Assembly (NCBI GenBank): GCA_963971575.1
Contig: OZ020611.1
Span: 65,753,381-65,817,380, forward strand
From: Liopterus haemorrhoidalis
Taxonomy: Eukaryota > Arthropoda > Insecta > Coleoptera > Dytiscidae
DNA: 64,000 bases
Direction: 5' to 3'
Numbering within the stretch: position 1 is the first letter of the stretch; each line of letters opens with the position of its first letter. The notes below the pieces were generated by a model. That model was not told where the DNA came from, ran no database searches, and saw nothing but the letters and a program-made list of their open reading frames with translations. The position numbers were made by a program, and so were the translations under genes. Shown piece by piece: positions 23,392-33,049 of this stretch.

Positions 23392-24114
23392 CGAGGATTG
23401 CCTTTTTTATATTTCGGGATTTGAGATCAAAAACAATTATTTATCAACAAAAGTAGCTTTATTGTTTTTCGAAATGTTCACCATGAAGATCAATACACTT
23501 TTGCATGCGTTTGAACCAATTTTCGAAGCACTTTTTCCACTCCAATTGAGGCTCCGATTGTCTAATTATGTGGGATCCGTTGCGAACAAATCGTTGTGAC
23601 GGCCAAATGTTTATGCAATAGTAAATTTATGCTGGTTCCACTAATTCCCAAGGACACCTCAATCTCCCGATAAGTCAAATGAAAATCTTACAGTATCAGT
23701 TCACGCACAGCATCAATGTTGTCCGGAAGAACAACCGATTTTGGGCGACCTTCACGAAATTCGTCCTTAAGCGAAGGACGGCCACGATTGAAGTAGGCAA
23801 ACCATAAATAAACAGTAGTCCTGGATGATGCTTCATCGCCAAATTCATCGAATTAAGTTAATCGATGCACTGTTATTGGATTAATCCACGTCGAAAGTTG
23901 TACAAAATAATCGCTCGAAAATGTTCACGATTTAATTCCATTTTTAGCCAAAATGATTTTTTTCAAGTTACTGTAAACAACACAAATAGCGCTCGTACGT
24001 CAAAACGTTCCGAGTACGTATACTGTGAAAAATACCAAACTTTACAATAGAAGCGTCAGTTGCCAGACGGCAGCACAGTTTAGCGCATTCCCGAAATATA
24101 AGATGCAACCCTCT
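23392..24114 (-). mobile_element. mariner element with internal deletion fusing N- and C-terminal ends
   Basis: Imperfect TIRs of about 28-30 bp (CGAGGATTGCC...TATATTTCGGGA at the left, its counterpart ending CTCT|TA at the right) are flanked by TA. On the minus strand the transposase starts at 23941 (MELNREHFRAIILYNFRRGL). It runs through RPSLKDEFREGRPKSVV and LTYREIEVSLGISGTSI with several stops, then jumps directly to the C-terminus (WKKCFENWFKRMQKCI, GEHFEKQ). The catalytic core between them is deleted. Deletion derivatives like this can be mobilised in trans but encode no enzyme. Confidence 0.88.
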
Positions 24115-25275
24115 TAATGCTCCATTCGGAACACTTTTTATGAGAAGAACCATTTAGGAAATTTGGATATGTCTAGCAGGCCGCAAAAAAATATTTTCTT
24201 TACAAATTATCTTGGAGAATAATTAAGAGGTTGCTTTTTTTGACATGACCTGTGTCAAATGAATAGAAGAGAGTCTTATTGAACAAGGAAGTAGTAAGGT
24301 CTATCTATCCATAACTACACGTGCACCACCACGTAAATTCAGAAACACGTTTTTTTGCCACGTTTCGGAACACGATGAAAACTTAGGTCTCTATCCACGA
24401 CCTACTTTTGCAATGCAAAGATAAACACAATAATTCACGTTGCATTTAATTTTTTCTTGCAATTTTAAATATTTTTTTAAAAACTTGCTATGAAAACAAC
24501 AGTAAACAAACTCGACTATCCTACAACCGTCAGTTTCTTAAAATCTCACTAGAAGCGCTTCAGTTATTGTCAGTGGACAATAGCGAACAGATTAATTTAA
24601 AAATTTGCGAAATTTTTGAATTTTTAAGCGCTACACATATGTCGCGGTGTATAACGGAAGGTGGGCATCAAATTACAGTATTTAAAGTTTAATTTCAGTA
24701 GATTTATTGAAGTGTAATTTGTAGTTGAACAGGTGAATTTACAATCTGAATTTACAATATATGCATTCTGTTTGCATACAAGTGCATTATGTTCATTGCC
24801 TCAAGAAATAAAATTAGTTTTATTTGGACAGAGGCAACTAAAAGTTAAATATGCAAGTTTCAGGTGCAAGCATATTAGTGCACTTTTGTTTTTCGGCGAC
24901 AAATGCAATGACAAACTCGCATAGTATCAGTTACTTTTTTGCTGTAACTCAAAATATATTCCCACGCCTTCCTCCTATCCATAACCAAATCTTTTCCCAA
25001 TCTGGACTTAATATGAACTCTCCCTCCTTTTTTTTAATTAAAGAAAAAACTAAGATGCCTATCTTTGTCCTGTCTTGATTGACAGTCAAAAACACAATAT
25101 ATTCTGCTTTTATAGTCTTTCACGACTTCTGTCGACATTCTAACAAAAATTCAATACTAGAACATACGTTATAAGTTCAAACAGTACTAAGAGTATCTAG
25201 TACAATATTTGACCACCAGACAGTGTATTCGAGCGTGTCAGTTCTCAGTTGTGTGTATGGTGCAAGAAAGTGCAC
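24115..25275. other. No recognisable gene
   Basis: 24258-24300 is the second copy of the direct repeat noted at 22665. The remainder is unassigned. Confidence 0.4.
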
Positions 25276-25285
25276 TTAAAGCGGC

Positions 25286-25350
25286 GTCCACACTATGCCG
25301 CAGTTTGCCAGTTGGCAAGGCCAGTTGGCAAACTGCGGCATAGTGTGGAC
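25286..25350. repeat. 24-bp perfect hairpin in the left terminus
   Basis: Arms 25286-25309 and 25327-25350 are exact complements (GTCCACACTATGCCGCAGTT...) with a 17-nt centre. The same arm sequence appears once at the right terminus. Confidence 0.92.
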
Positions 25351-25528
25351 GTGACCGTTGGCACATGCCATCGTGCCAGCGGCATGCCAACGAGAATCGC
25401 TCGAGTGTCGGTCTCCTTCAAAGAAAGCCGATAAGAACGGTGAGTGTGGACGTGCCAGCTGGCATCACGCGGCTTTAGGCTTAAATTTAGGTTGTGATTC
25501 AGACGCATATGAGCAACGTTGTTTATAG

Positions 25529-25750
25529 ATGGAGTGGACAAACGAAAAAGTGTTTAATTTGATCGGTTTGTACCGGGATCGTCCTGTTTTGTGGGACTGT
25601 CGTTTAAAGGACTATAAAGACAGGAATAAGAGATGTGACGCTCTATTGGAAATTGCGGTTAGTTTTGGAGTACAAAAAGAAGAAATTGATAGAAAAATTA
25701 AAAACTTGGTGTGTCATTTTTCGCGCGAAATAAAAAAAGAGGGAAAGTAA
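25529..25750 (+). CDS. MADF-domain protein of a PIF/Harbinger element (truncated)
   Basis: 73 codons from the ATG at 25529 to TAA at 25748-25750. The whole product is a MADF domain, a Myb/SANT-related DNA-binding fold: LIGLYRDRPVLWDCRLKDYK at residues 11-30, then NKRCDALLEIAVSFGVQKEE and IDRKIKNLVCHFSREIKK. PIF/Harbinger transposons carry such a second protein, which in studied members binds the element ends and helps bring the transposase into the nucleus. The frame is intact, but the product is shorter than usual: the C-terminal BESS-like or linker region is gone at the deletion junction. Whether it is expressed is unknown. It could be a domesticated gene fragment, but its position between TTA-flanked inverted ends argues for an element-encoded relic. 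Confidence 0.8.
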   Translation: MEWTNEKVFNLIGLYRDRPVLWDCRLKDYKDRNKRCDALLEIAVSFGVQKEEIDRKIKNLVCHFSREIKKEGK

Positions 25751-25756
25751 TAAGTC

Positions 25757-25886
25757 CGGTGCGTGATCTACTTTGAAGACTTGGACGTACCCAAAACAGT
25801 CGTTTGCGCCGTTTGTGTATTTTTTCTTCACTGTCAAGTATGATAACAGCAGCTGAAGCAATTAGTAAATCTTCCTCGGTGAACAT
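25757..25886 (-). pseudogene. HARBI1-like PIF/Harbinger transposase, N-terminal remnant
   Basis: From the ATG at 25884-25886 (minus strand) the reading is MFTEEDLLIASAAVIILDSE, then KIHKRRKRLFWVRPSLQSR. The acidic start, Leu/Ala-rich helix, Arg-rich block and WVRP motif are the typical N-terminus of nuclease HARBI1-like transposases. Similarity stops after about 43 residues, where the frame enters the antisense of the MADF ORF. None of the DDE catalytic residues are present. Confidence 0.72.
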
Positions 25887-26009
25887 TGTGCGACTAAACT
25901 AAATGCCAACACAGATGTGGACGTGTATACTTTGCCAGTTGGCTTTGCCAGTTGGCATTGCCAGCTGGCCTTGCCAACTGGCAAACTGCGGCATAGTGGG
26001 GATGCGCCT

Positions 26010-27099
26010 TTAGACAAAGCTTGTTTACATATATAGTCAGGCCCGACCTTCTCCATAAAGAGAACGGGATACAAGTGGTTTATTGGGACCAAAATAATTT
26101 CTCAACAATAAAAAAGCTTGACATATTTTTACGAAAAATTCACATTCGAGAGTAGGGACCAGAAATTCAGAAAATCGTTAGCAAAACGGGGAATTTTTTT
26201 ATGGGTTTCTGCACAGAGTATTGCCTGGGTGCCACTAACCTGCCGCACCCCAGCAGCCGTGTGCCTCTATCTATACCCAGCCATATGGCTGGCTTTATAT
26301 ATAGTCGCATGGAACAAGTCATCATCTAAACGCGACTTTATGGAGCTAATCTTCTGTTAGATTAATGGTTGTACACCACTGGTGTATTTTGAAATCCCGG
26401 TGTGTCCGTAGTCTGATGCGGGCAGCGGCCAATGAGACTGGCATGCTCTGTATAAACACAAGAGGTCTCGACCTTTGGCTAGTTAAGAGCAATTGACCTA
26501 TAGTGGCCTCGCAAGAAATGCATCTCTATGGTCACTAGTATACTGTCTTAACAAACTTACTAACGAACATAATCTGTAATAAAGAAATACATTGTTTTTA
26601 ATCTTATAGTCACTATACATGATACTGCACGTTTCCTATTAAATGTTTACAGAGCTATTTTCATTCATTATATACCGCTTCGTAACCATCGCGTTATTAT
26701 TCGCTCTAATGCTGGTCAGGGAAAAAAACATACAGATATGGACATGCATTCAAAATAAATGTCGAAACAACTTATTTGATATTAGGCAAGTCAATACCAT
26801 CAATCTATGGTCCTCAACCTTTCCTAGTTATGACCCCTTTAAGGGGGAGGTACAACAGTATAGTTTTCACAAGTTTCTTATATAAAACAAACAATCTGAA
26901 ATTAGTAATAATTGGAGAGAAGACACAATTAGACTTTTTGAGAAATATGCAGGTGCTGCTAGTGGCTAGTGGAGAAATATTGCAGCCCTCTAATGGAGGT
27001 GCTGCGACCAGAAGTATATTTGAGATTTTCTTTTGGGAAAGAAAATCATTTTTAATATGGACATTTTTAACTATTTTTTTTTTTTTTTTTTTAGTTATA
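26010..27099. other. No gene; possible hAT end at 26364-26382
   Basis: TGGTTGTACACCACTG at 26367-26382 is the complement of a hAT-type end like that at 22207. No partner with matching target duplication was found. Confidence 0.35.
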
Positions 27100-27288
27100 C
27101 AGGCTATTCCAAATGTTTAAGCTTAAGCTGAGCCAAATCGAATATTTATTTTTGTAAGTTACCATGAATTGGCCTTATAACGATTGAAGTGGGCTTTTGC
27201 TAAATAAAATTATCAAAAGCCACATTTAAACGTTAAAAGTTACTAGTTTCCAAAATCTGGTTCCGCTTAAATCAAAGAAACAGTCTAT
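27100..27288. mobile_element. Family A MITE
   Basis: CAGGCTATTCCAAATGTTTA at the left and GGTTCCGCTTAAATCAAAGA...CAGTCTATA at the right, with the interior words AAAATTATCAAAAGCCACAT and AAAAGTTACTAGTTTC. TA borders both ends. Confidence 0.75.
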
Positions 27289-27290
27289 AC

Positions 27291-28310
27291 CAGGGTTAGC
27301 AAACTCTAGAGGATAAAGAGCCAAATTCACACTTTACGGCATCTGGAAATATTTTAAAGAGTCTTAATTTTGTTTTAATATATGACTGTTTTTAACATCA
27401 TTTAATTAGTAGTGAACAGACATCCAACACCGAATACAAGCAGGCTGGAGAAATTGGAAAGGGGTATCCAGAACCGCAATAAGGAAAACTTGCGCTAGGG
27501 ACATCGCCGTGTTTTTGCGCCCTTGGTAAATAAAAACAAGGTTCTTACCTCTCAAAATTTAAGTGATGAGCAAAAAAAAAAGGTCCTCATCTTCACAATG
27601 GTGCCCCTTATCAAGCCCGTCAGCGCCCTTTTCCTTAGCGCGCAAGGGCCCGTCGCCCCCCGCCCCCCACCCTTACTGCGCCTCTGGGGGTATCGGGTAT
27701 TTTGTGTGGTAGAAAAATTAGTGAACGAGTCAAGGGAAAAGTATATAAAACCGTAGTAAGACCTGCGCTGCTCTATGGGGCTGAAACCTAACCATTGAAG
27801 CAGTCCCAAGAAAGGAAATTGGAAGTGACAGAAATGAGAATGGCTAGGTGGATGCTTGGCAAAATGAATCACGGAAATATTAAAGAAAACTCAAGAAAGG
27901 CGCTTGAAATGGTATGGGAACGTAATAAGAAGACCTGATGATTACGTAGGAAGGGTGACTATGAATAAGGTTGTCAAAGGTAAGAGAAACCGTGGAAGAC
28001 CTGAAACGAGGTGGAAGGATTGCATAAAGAAAGATTTAGATAGTAAGGATTTAGTAGGGGATGAGTATTTGGATAGAAGAGAATGGAGGACACTCGTCAG
28101 TAACAGCGACCCCACATGAAAATGGGAAAAACTGAAGAAGAAGAAGAAGAAGAAGAATGAGTAGTGCATAAATACGTCTTGTTTTAATCACTGGTATTAC
28201 CGATACGCTGCATAACACTGTATAAAAATAAAATGAACTTCTGCGTAATTTTTTTTTAAATTTTATTCCTTATCAACTTAATATGAAGTGTCACACAAAT
28301 ATTATAAAGG
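27291..28310 (+). mobile_element. hAT MITE relic split by a LINE
   Basis: 27291-27385 (CAGGGTTAGCAAACTCTAGA, CACTTTACGGCATCTGGAAA) matches the left half of the hAT at 49345-49588. 28240-28310 (TTTTATTCCTTATCAACTTA) matches its right half. The intervening 0.85 kb holds another hAT end at about 27590-27687 and an RTE-like LINE tail. Confidence 0.5.
27700..28160 (+). pseudogene. LINE (RTE-like) ORF2 C-terminal tail ending in (GAA)n
   Basis: Frames together give KVYKTVVRPALLYGAET, MRMARWMLGKM, KWYGNVIRRPDDYVGR and GKRNRGRPETRWKDCIKKDL, followed by the terminal NSDPT stop and a GAAGAAGAA tail (28133-28157). These are the post-RT segment and characteristic 3' tail of RTE-type LINEs. It is 5'-truncated and frameshifted. 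Confidence 0.85.
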
Positions 28311-28640
28311 GGCAAGGGATCAGAAGAGAAAATTTTAAAAAATTCCAGAATGAAAAGATGAAAGAGGCAAGAAGAAACTTGGCCCACTTCCAAATGGCGC
28401 AGATATTCATGTTTAGTAATGTGACAAAGTTACATCAAACAATAGATTTTTAGATTTTTAATAGTGTTTCTTGGAGGGGTCTAACCCCCCCCCCTCCCCT
28501 CCTGGGTGCGCGCCGACATATGCATACTTTTGCGCGCCTCATGAAGTTGGATTTTGGCTTCATGCATAAGATAAAAAATATATTGTCCCAAACATTCAGC
28601 ATTCTGTTAGTCTGTTTCACTTACCAAATACCTAAAAAAT

Positions 28641-29069
28641 GCCCGGTTGCATAAAACTCTTAAAACTAGATGTAAGCTTAAACTCATTAAAAACTCATTA
28701 ACACGTATTGCGTTGCTAGGTAATTTTATGTTATACGCCGAGTTTTAGTCTCAAAGGGATCACTAATAGAGAGGGTATTTCGCATTCAAACCTGGTAAAA
28801 CATCGTAACCAGAGAGATTGACAAAGAAAGATGTATAAATACGTATATTTTATCTCAAACTAAAGTCGACATGCGCACAAAACGTGTCTTCAGTCGGTAA
28901 TTTAGGTCACCTACGGTATTCTGTCTCAGAAGGACCAATATATCGGTTCATGTCGACTTTAGTTTGTCAATCCCTCAGGTTACGCAAATATCGCGTTATG
29001 CCTTCTCTATTAGTAGTTCCTCTGAGGTTTTAGCTTACATCTAGTTTTAAGACTTTTATACAATCAGCC
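28641..29069. mobile_element. MITE with long imperfect TIRs (GCCCGGTTGCATAAAA type)
   Basis: The left end GCCCGGTTGCATAAAACTC and the adjoining TTAAAACTAGATGTAAGCT pair with the right end. Further in, ACTAATAGAGA and ATTGACAAACTAAAGTCGACATG recur in inverse orientation (28850-28874 against 28949-28972). About 429 bp, non-coding. The target duplication is not clear. Confidence 0.7.
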
Positions 29070-29809
29070 ATAAGTGTATGAAAAAAATTATTTAACAAAT
29101 ATAATTTTTGAAACTGGTTGTATGCGTTCATGAGTTTGCAATGAATTTCTGGTCTTCTGTTCCAACTAGATATCTGTACACGAATACCCTCTCCGTCACT
29201 TGTGGATAATGGCGATAGGGTTAGACACCACTTCACATTTCACGGACAGTCTGGGACAGACCAGGATTCGAAACTACACTCCTCCACTCGACTACTCGAC
29301 TATAGCATGACTGGTCTTCTGTTTAACCGAGCGATGCGATGCGAGCTTGTTTAATTGAGCCGTTTGTCATCAACGGATCTCTTCAGTCTTCCTTTGTTCA
29401 TAGGAGATAATCTTTGTTTTGTTTCTGTTGTTCTCTTGTTGCAGTATTCTTTTGTTATCAGCGGCAGACACTACCTTTTGTTTTAAATTTTCGACAGTAT
29501 TCAATGATAATATTTATGAGCAAACAATGTTCAACTTGTTATTAATGAAAGTAATTTAATTAGTGGGAGTAAATATCAATATTTTTATCGATCTTTTAAT
29601 ATTTTATCAATGCAATTAAAATAAGAAAAAATAAATGTAATAAAAGAATGTTCAATACCGTTCAATTATGAATTCCTAAAATGCTTAACCAATAATGACG
29701 GTTACATTTTAAGAACAATATTATGTTTGCATTTTACCTTTTATCAGGCATGACCAAACTTTTACCTAGGTTATTCTGTCTACAAATCGGTTTGACAGAC
29801 GCCATCGTG
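29070..29809. other. No recognisable feature
   Basis: AT-rich. A CACTCGACTACTCGACTA stretch near 29285 is a minor local repeat only. Confidence 0.4.
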
Positions 29810-29953
29810 GACTAGAGCAGTGTTCTTCAACCTTTTTGCCCTTGCGGACCGATGTAAATAGGATAAATATTTCGCGGACCGGCTGAAAGCTAAGATACAA
29901 ATAAAAACCAATATATATAGTATTTTATTCTTATATAGGTATATGTTATACAC

Positions 29954-30159
29954 TTATACCATGAGTTCAAAAAGAAATTATATAAGGGTTGGCTATGGAA
30001 AATAAAAGTACTGTCAACAGCAAGCTTTAGAATTAATTAACTGTCATCACTGTTCTTGTTGTCATAAGTTATTTATTGTTATATAAAGCTTGCAGTAGAC
30101 ATTATTTTATTTTTCCATAGCCAACCGTTATGTAAAATCTGTTTGTGCTCATGGTATAA
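29954..30159. mobile_element. Nested MITE with ~60-bp TIRs
   Basis: 206 bp. Ends TTATACCATGAG pair, and after a short diverged stretch the arms continue with GGTTGGCTATGGAAAA.TAAA. It lies inside the hAT element just downstream of its transposase frame. Confidence 0.8.
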
Positions 30160-30168
30160 TTACAATTT

Positions 30169-30840
30169 TTAGTGCGACATCTGCTGCTGCTTCTTTGTTA
30201 GAAAATTTGATATACGTGGCTGCAGAGTTGTTTCTGAGAGACGGAGCGCTGCGTTAACATCCATTCGATTTCTCTGTTTGGTTTTTATTATTGACATGGC
30301 TGAAAAAATCTTTTCGCCCAAATAGGAATTGGAAAAAATTACTAATAATTTGATAGCCAAAGATGGATATTCTTTTTCTAGCGATTTCCAAAATTGAGAC
30401 AATAATTACATTTTATGTCTGGACACTAGAGTGACATCACAAGACAACTCGATCAGCTTTTCTTTTTCACGAGGATCAAGTTCACATGACTTTTTATCTT
30501 CCAAGAATGATTATTAATCCAGAGGTTACCTTTACGAGGATCTTCATTTTCAGGGAAATAATTCTTAAAATTTTCAACTAATGCTCTTAAATGTTGACTT
30601 ATGGTTGAATATGACTTTCTGGTTGACAACAATAGCAATCAAAAATTCTTCCAAAAGTGGAAATATTTCTATATCTTTCTCTTATAAGCGACTATTCCAA
30701 AGATCTAGCTTTTTAGAAATATGAAAAATAGCCGCCAGAGACGTTGTATTGGGGCTAGTAAATATTAAATAAATCATGGTTCGGACGAAAGTTAACTTCT
30801 GCGTCGACTAAAGAAATGTGCTATATACTCGTGAATAGAA
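30169..30840 (-). pseudogene. hAT transposase C-terminal region (ZBED5/SCAND3-like)
   Basis: Starting near 30840 on the minus strand: ISKKLDLWNSRL, EIFPLLEEFL, then STISQHLRALVENFKNYFPE and DPRKGNLWINN, and the C-terminal dimerisation block QFWKSLEKEYPSLAIKLLVI...EKIFSAMSIIKTKQRNRMDV. These match hAT transposases of the kind exapted as ZBED5/SCAND3 genes. Stops and frame changes separate the blocks. The BED finger and catalytic domain are gone. Confidence 0.82.
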
Positions 30841-30985
30841 GTGTGCATCTTCGGGCAAAATATTTCGCGGACCGGCAGGAATTTTCTGCGGACCAAGGGT
30901 TGAAGAATACTGGACTAGAGGACAAAAATATTAATAATAATAAAAATACTACAATTAAATGAAACGAAATTTCTATCTGGATATA

Positions 30986-31933
30986 CGAGGGCTATTTTTT
31001 TTTTTTTTTTTTTTCTAGTTTTGTTGGGTTAACAAAAACAAATAAGGGTAATAAGAAAAGTTTTAATATACACAAGAGTTACTCGTACATCTAAATTCTC
31101 GATGTAGTCGCCACCAACATTAAGGCATTTGTCGTAACGGGGCACCAGTTTTTGTATACCCTCCTCATACCATGTTACCGCCTAGGTTCGTAGCTAATCT
31201 TACACACTGGTTTTTAGCTCCTTATTAGTATTTAACCGCTTCTTTCCCAACCACACTTTCATCCTGGTGAACAAATAGAAATCACTTGGTGCCAAATCCG
31301 GGCTGTAGGGTGGGTGGCCGAATATGTCCCATCCAAAATTCTTGAGCAGTTCAAGCAAAAACGTGCAGAAGTCATTCGCTATTTTTTGTGAATGTTTGGG
31401 GACCGACCGTGCACAAAATTTGCGGTAGCCGAGTTTTACTGTAACAATGTCATAAAGAACTGACCTAGAAATTTGAGAAAAATCAACACAGAGTTCAGCA
31501 ATCGTGAACCTTTGGCGTTCAAATTCACGTTTTCGACAATGTCGTCTGTTGCTACGGATTTCCTTCCCTAGGCCCCTTATCATGGACATCAGTTCATCCT
31601 TCCCGAAAACGCCTTCACCATTTTCACAATGCACTATTACTCATAATGTTTTCCCTATACACAACACACAATTCTCGATGATTTTCTACCCCATTGTTGC
31701 ATTTTGCTTGTAGAAAATGGGTCACAGAGCGAATCTCGCATGCGGCGGGATCTTCGATTGTAGTAACCATGATAAAACAACACTCACATCAAAATTACGG
31801 CACATGATAGTCGAACTAGTTGGTAGGCACTAATAGATAGAATGCTAAACACTACTGCGCAAAAGCCGCTTAACAATGGCAACTGAGTTTCAATTGCCAA
31901 CCTAAGGTAACTTGAAAAAAAAAATAACCCTCG
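30986..31933 (-). mobile_element. mariner element with intact TIRs and deleted transposase
   Basis: The left end CGAGGGCTATTTTTTTTT and the right end, which reads back as CGAGGGTTATTTTTTTTT, differ at one base. Both sides abut TA (30984-30985 and 31934-31935). 948 bp, shorter than a full mariner because the transposase has an internal deletion. Confidence 0.92.
31200..31634 (-). pseudogene. mariner transposase, internal deletion (vertumnana-like)
   Basis: The minus-strand frame of 144 codons starts MHCENGEGVFGKDELMSMIR. It shows REFERQRFTIAELCVDFSQI and SRSVLYDIVTVKLGYRKFCA, then jumps to the C-terminal part: ELLKNFGWDIFGHPPYSPDL, APSDFYLFTRMKVWLG and KRLNTNKELK. The first and second catalytic aspartates and all sequence between them are missing, while the third (PSD) remains. 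It cannot catalyse transposition, although the frame across the deletion is still open. Confidence 0.88.
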
Positions 31934-31987
31934 TATATAAAACGTCTCTTTGCCCGTATGTGCCCTTTTCACTCGAGAACTGCTGAT

Positions 31988-33049
31988 CAGGGCCATGCGG
32001 TGGCATGGAGCAATGGAGCGATCGCTCCAGGCGCCTGGACCACGAGGGCGCATTTCAGATATTTCACATTTGTTTATTTTTATATTTTCATAATAAAATT
32101 TTTATTATTTGCTTGTTGAATCTTTATAAATTAGATTTTTATTTATCTTTGTTTATAAATATTACATTTTATTCAGTCGGCGTACAAATGAGCTGCCACT
32201 TTGTCGATATAAGTGAATGAATGTATAGGTAATCGAAAACACACAATGTATGTAACAGTGCTGTTGCCGCCTCTACAAGACTCCGTATACACCGCTCTAG
32301 CTAAAACGATAACGATAACCAGACAGAGGATGACTCTTACACCGAGTGGAAGAAATGAGATGAAGGCGTTTGATAATTTCTACAAATGTTTGATATTTAT
32401 TAGATTTTTTTTTAGGATTTACTTTTTAGATATTATTTAGTAGAGTCGGACAAAGTTATTACTGCGCCCGAGGCAAAGTACCAGTCTTGCGCCTTCATCC
32501 TTAACTAAATAAAAAAGAAAGACGGATCTTAATAATGACAAAAAAAAGAGGCGAGATTTTTGCACCTCAACTCTTTCTTGCGCCCTTATCAACTCTGCGC
32601 CCGAAGCGGCTGCTTCGCTCGCTACGCTCTAGATCCGGCCCTGCTTATTAGGCTTTGTTATTTTTAGGATTGATTTGGATTTTTGGTGCCAGATTATCGA
32701 TCCTTGTCCCGCTTTAATATCGGTACCTAAAATCGTCCCGGGAACCTATTTATTGTCTCGAATTCAGAAACAGCTCGGCTGCGAGGTGTATTCAAGTTAA
32801 TTATAAAATAAATATAAGCACCTGTTCCAGAAAGCAATTTTAATTCCTTTGACGAAATATCCGCTCTCCACTCTGACATAAGTAACATAAGCTCTTCTAT
32901 AGATAAGGATAAGACTGTTTGGCGAGGCGGTACAAATGCAATAAAACCAGCAAATTCTTATTAAAGGTTTGCATAAATGTTTGCATAAAGGTTTGCAGCC
33001 TCAATAATTTGTCACCTCAGTATAAAGGCGCCTTGTAAGCACGGCCCTG
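31988..33049. mobile_element. hAT element, TIR CAGGGCC, inserted in the 335-bp array
   Basis: Ends CAGGGCC...GGCCCTG are flanked by CTGCTGAT and CTGCTAAT (7/8 match). Removing the element and one duplication restores CTCGAGAACTGCTAATC followed by ATTTTCATG of the surrounding repeat unit. 1062 bp, no transposase recognised. Confidence 0.88.
32442..32644. mobile_element. Nested hAT-type MITE
   Basis: TAGAGTCGGACAAAG at the left and, reading back from the right, CAGGGCCGGATCTAGAG. The internal GCGCCCGAAGCGGCTGCTTC belongs to a widespread hAT end type. The flanking duplication is decayed. Confidence 0.55.

Larger units (their letters stand above)
25279..26009. mobile_element. PIF/Harbinger element, internal deletion derivative, TSD TTA
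   Basis: The termini share CCACTATGCCGCAGTTTGCC and repeated TTGCCAGTTGGC motifs. TTA flanks both sides (25276-25278 and 26010-26012), as expected for PIF/Harbinger. Inside, a plus-strand MADF ORF and the minus-strand N-terminus of a HARBI1-like transposase face each other, meeting at about 25750. Autonomous elements of this superfamily encode both proteins. Here the catalytic part of the transposase is missing, so this 731-bp copy is a deletion product that kept both gene starts. Confidence 0.85.
29818..30912 (-). mobile_element. hAT element with transposase remains, TSD GACTAGAG
   Basis: Inverted ends CAGTGTTCTTCAACC and CAGTATTCTTCAACC are flanked by a perfect 8-bp duplication GACTAGAG (29810-29817 and 30913-30920). 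1095 bp. The interior retains about the last third of a transposase on the minus strand and a nested MITE (29954-30159). The catalytic region upstream is deleted. Confidence 0.93.

Noticed and set aside
22207..26382. A single 4.2-kb hAT element joining CAGCGGTGTACAACC (22207) to its complement at 26382
   Set aside because: The 8-bp flanks do not match. A nearer right end at 22371 gives a better partial duplication.
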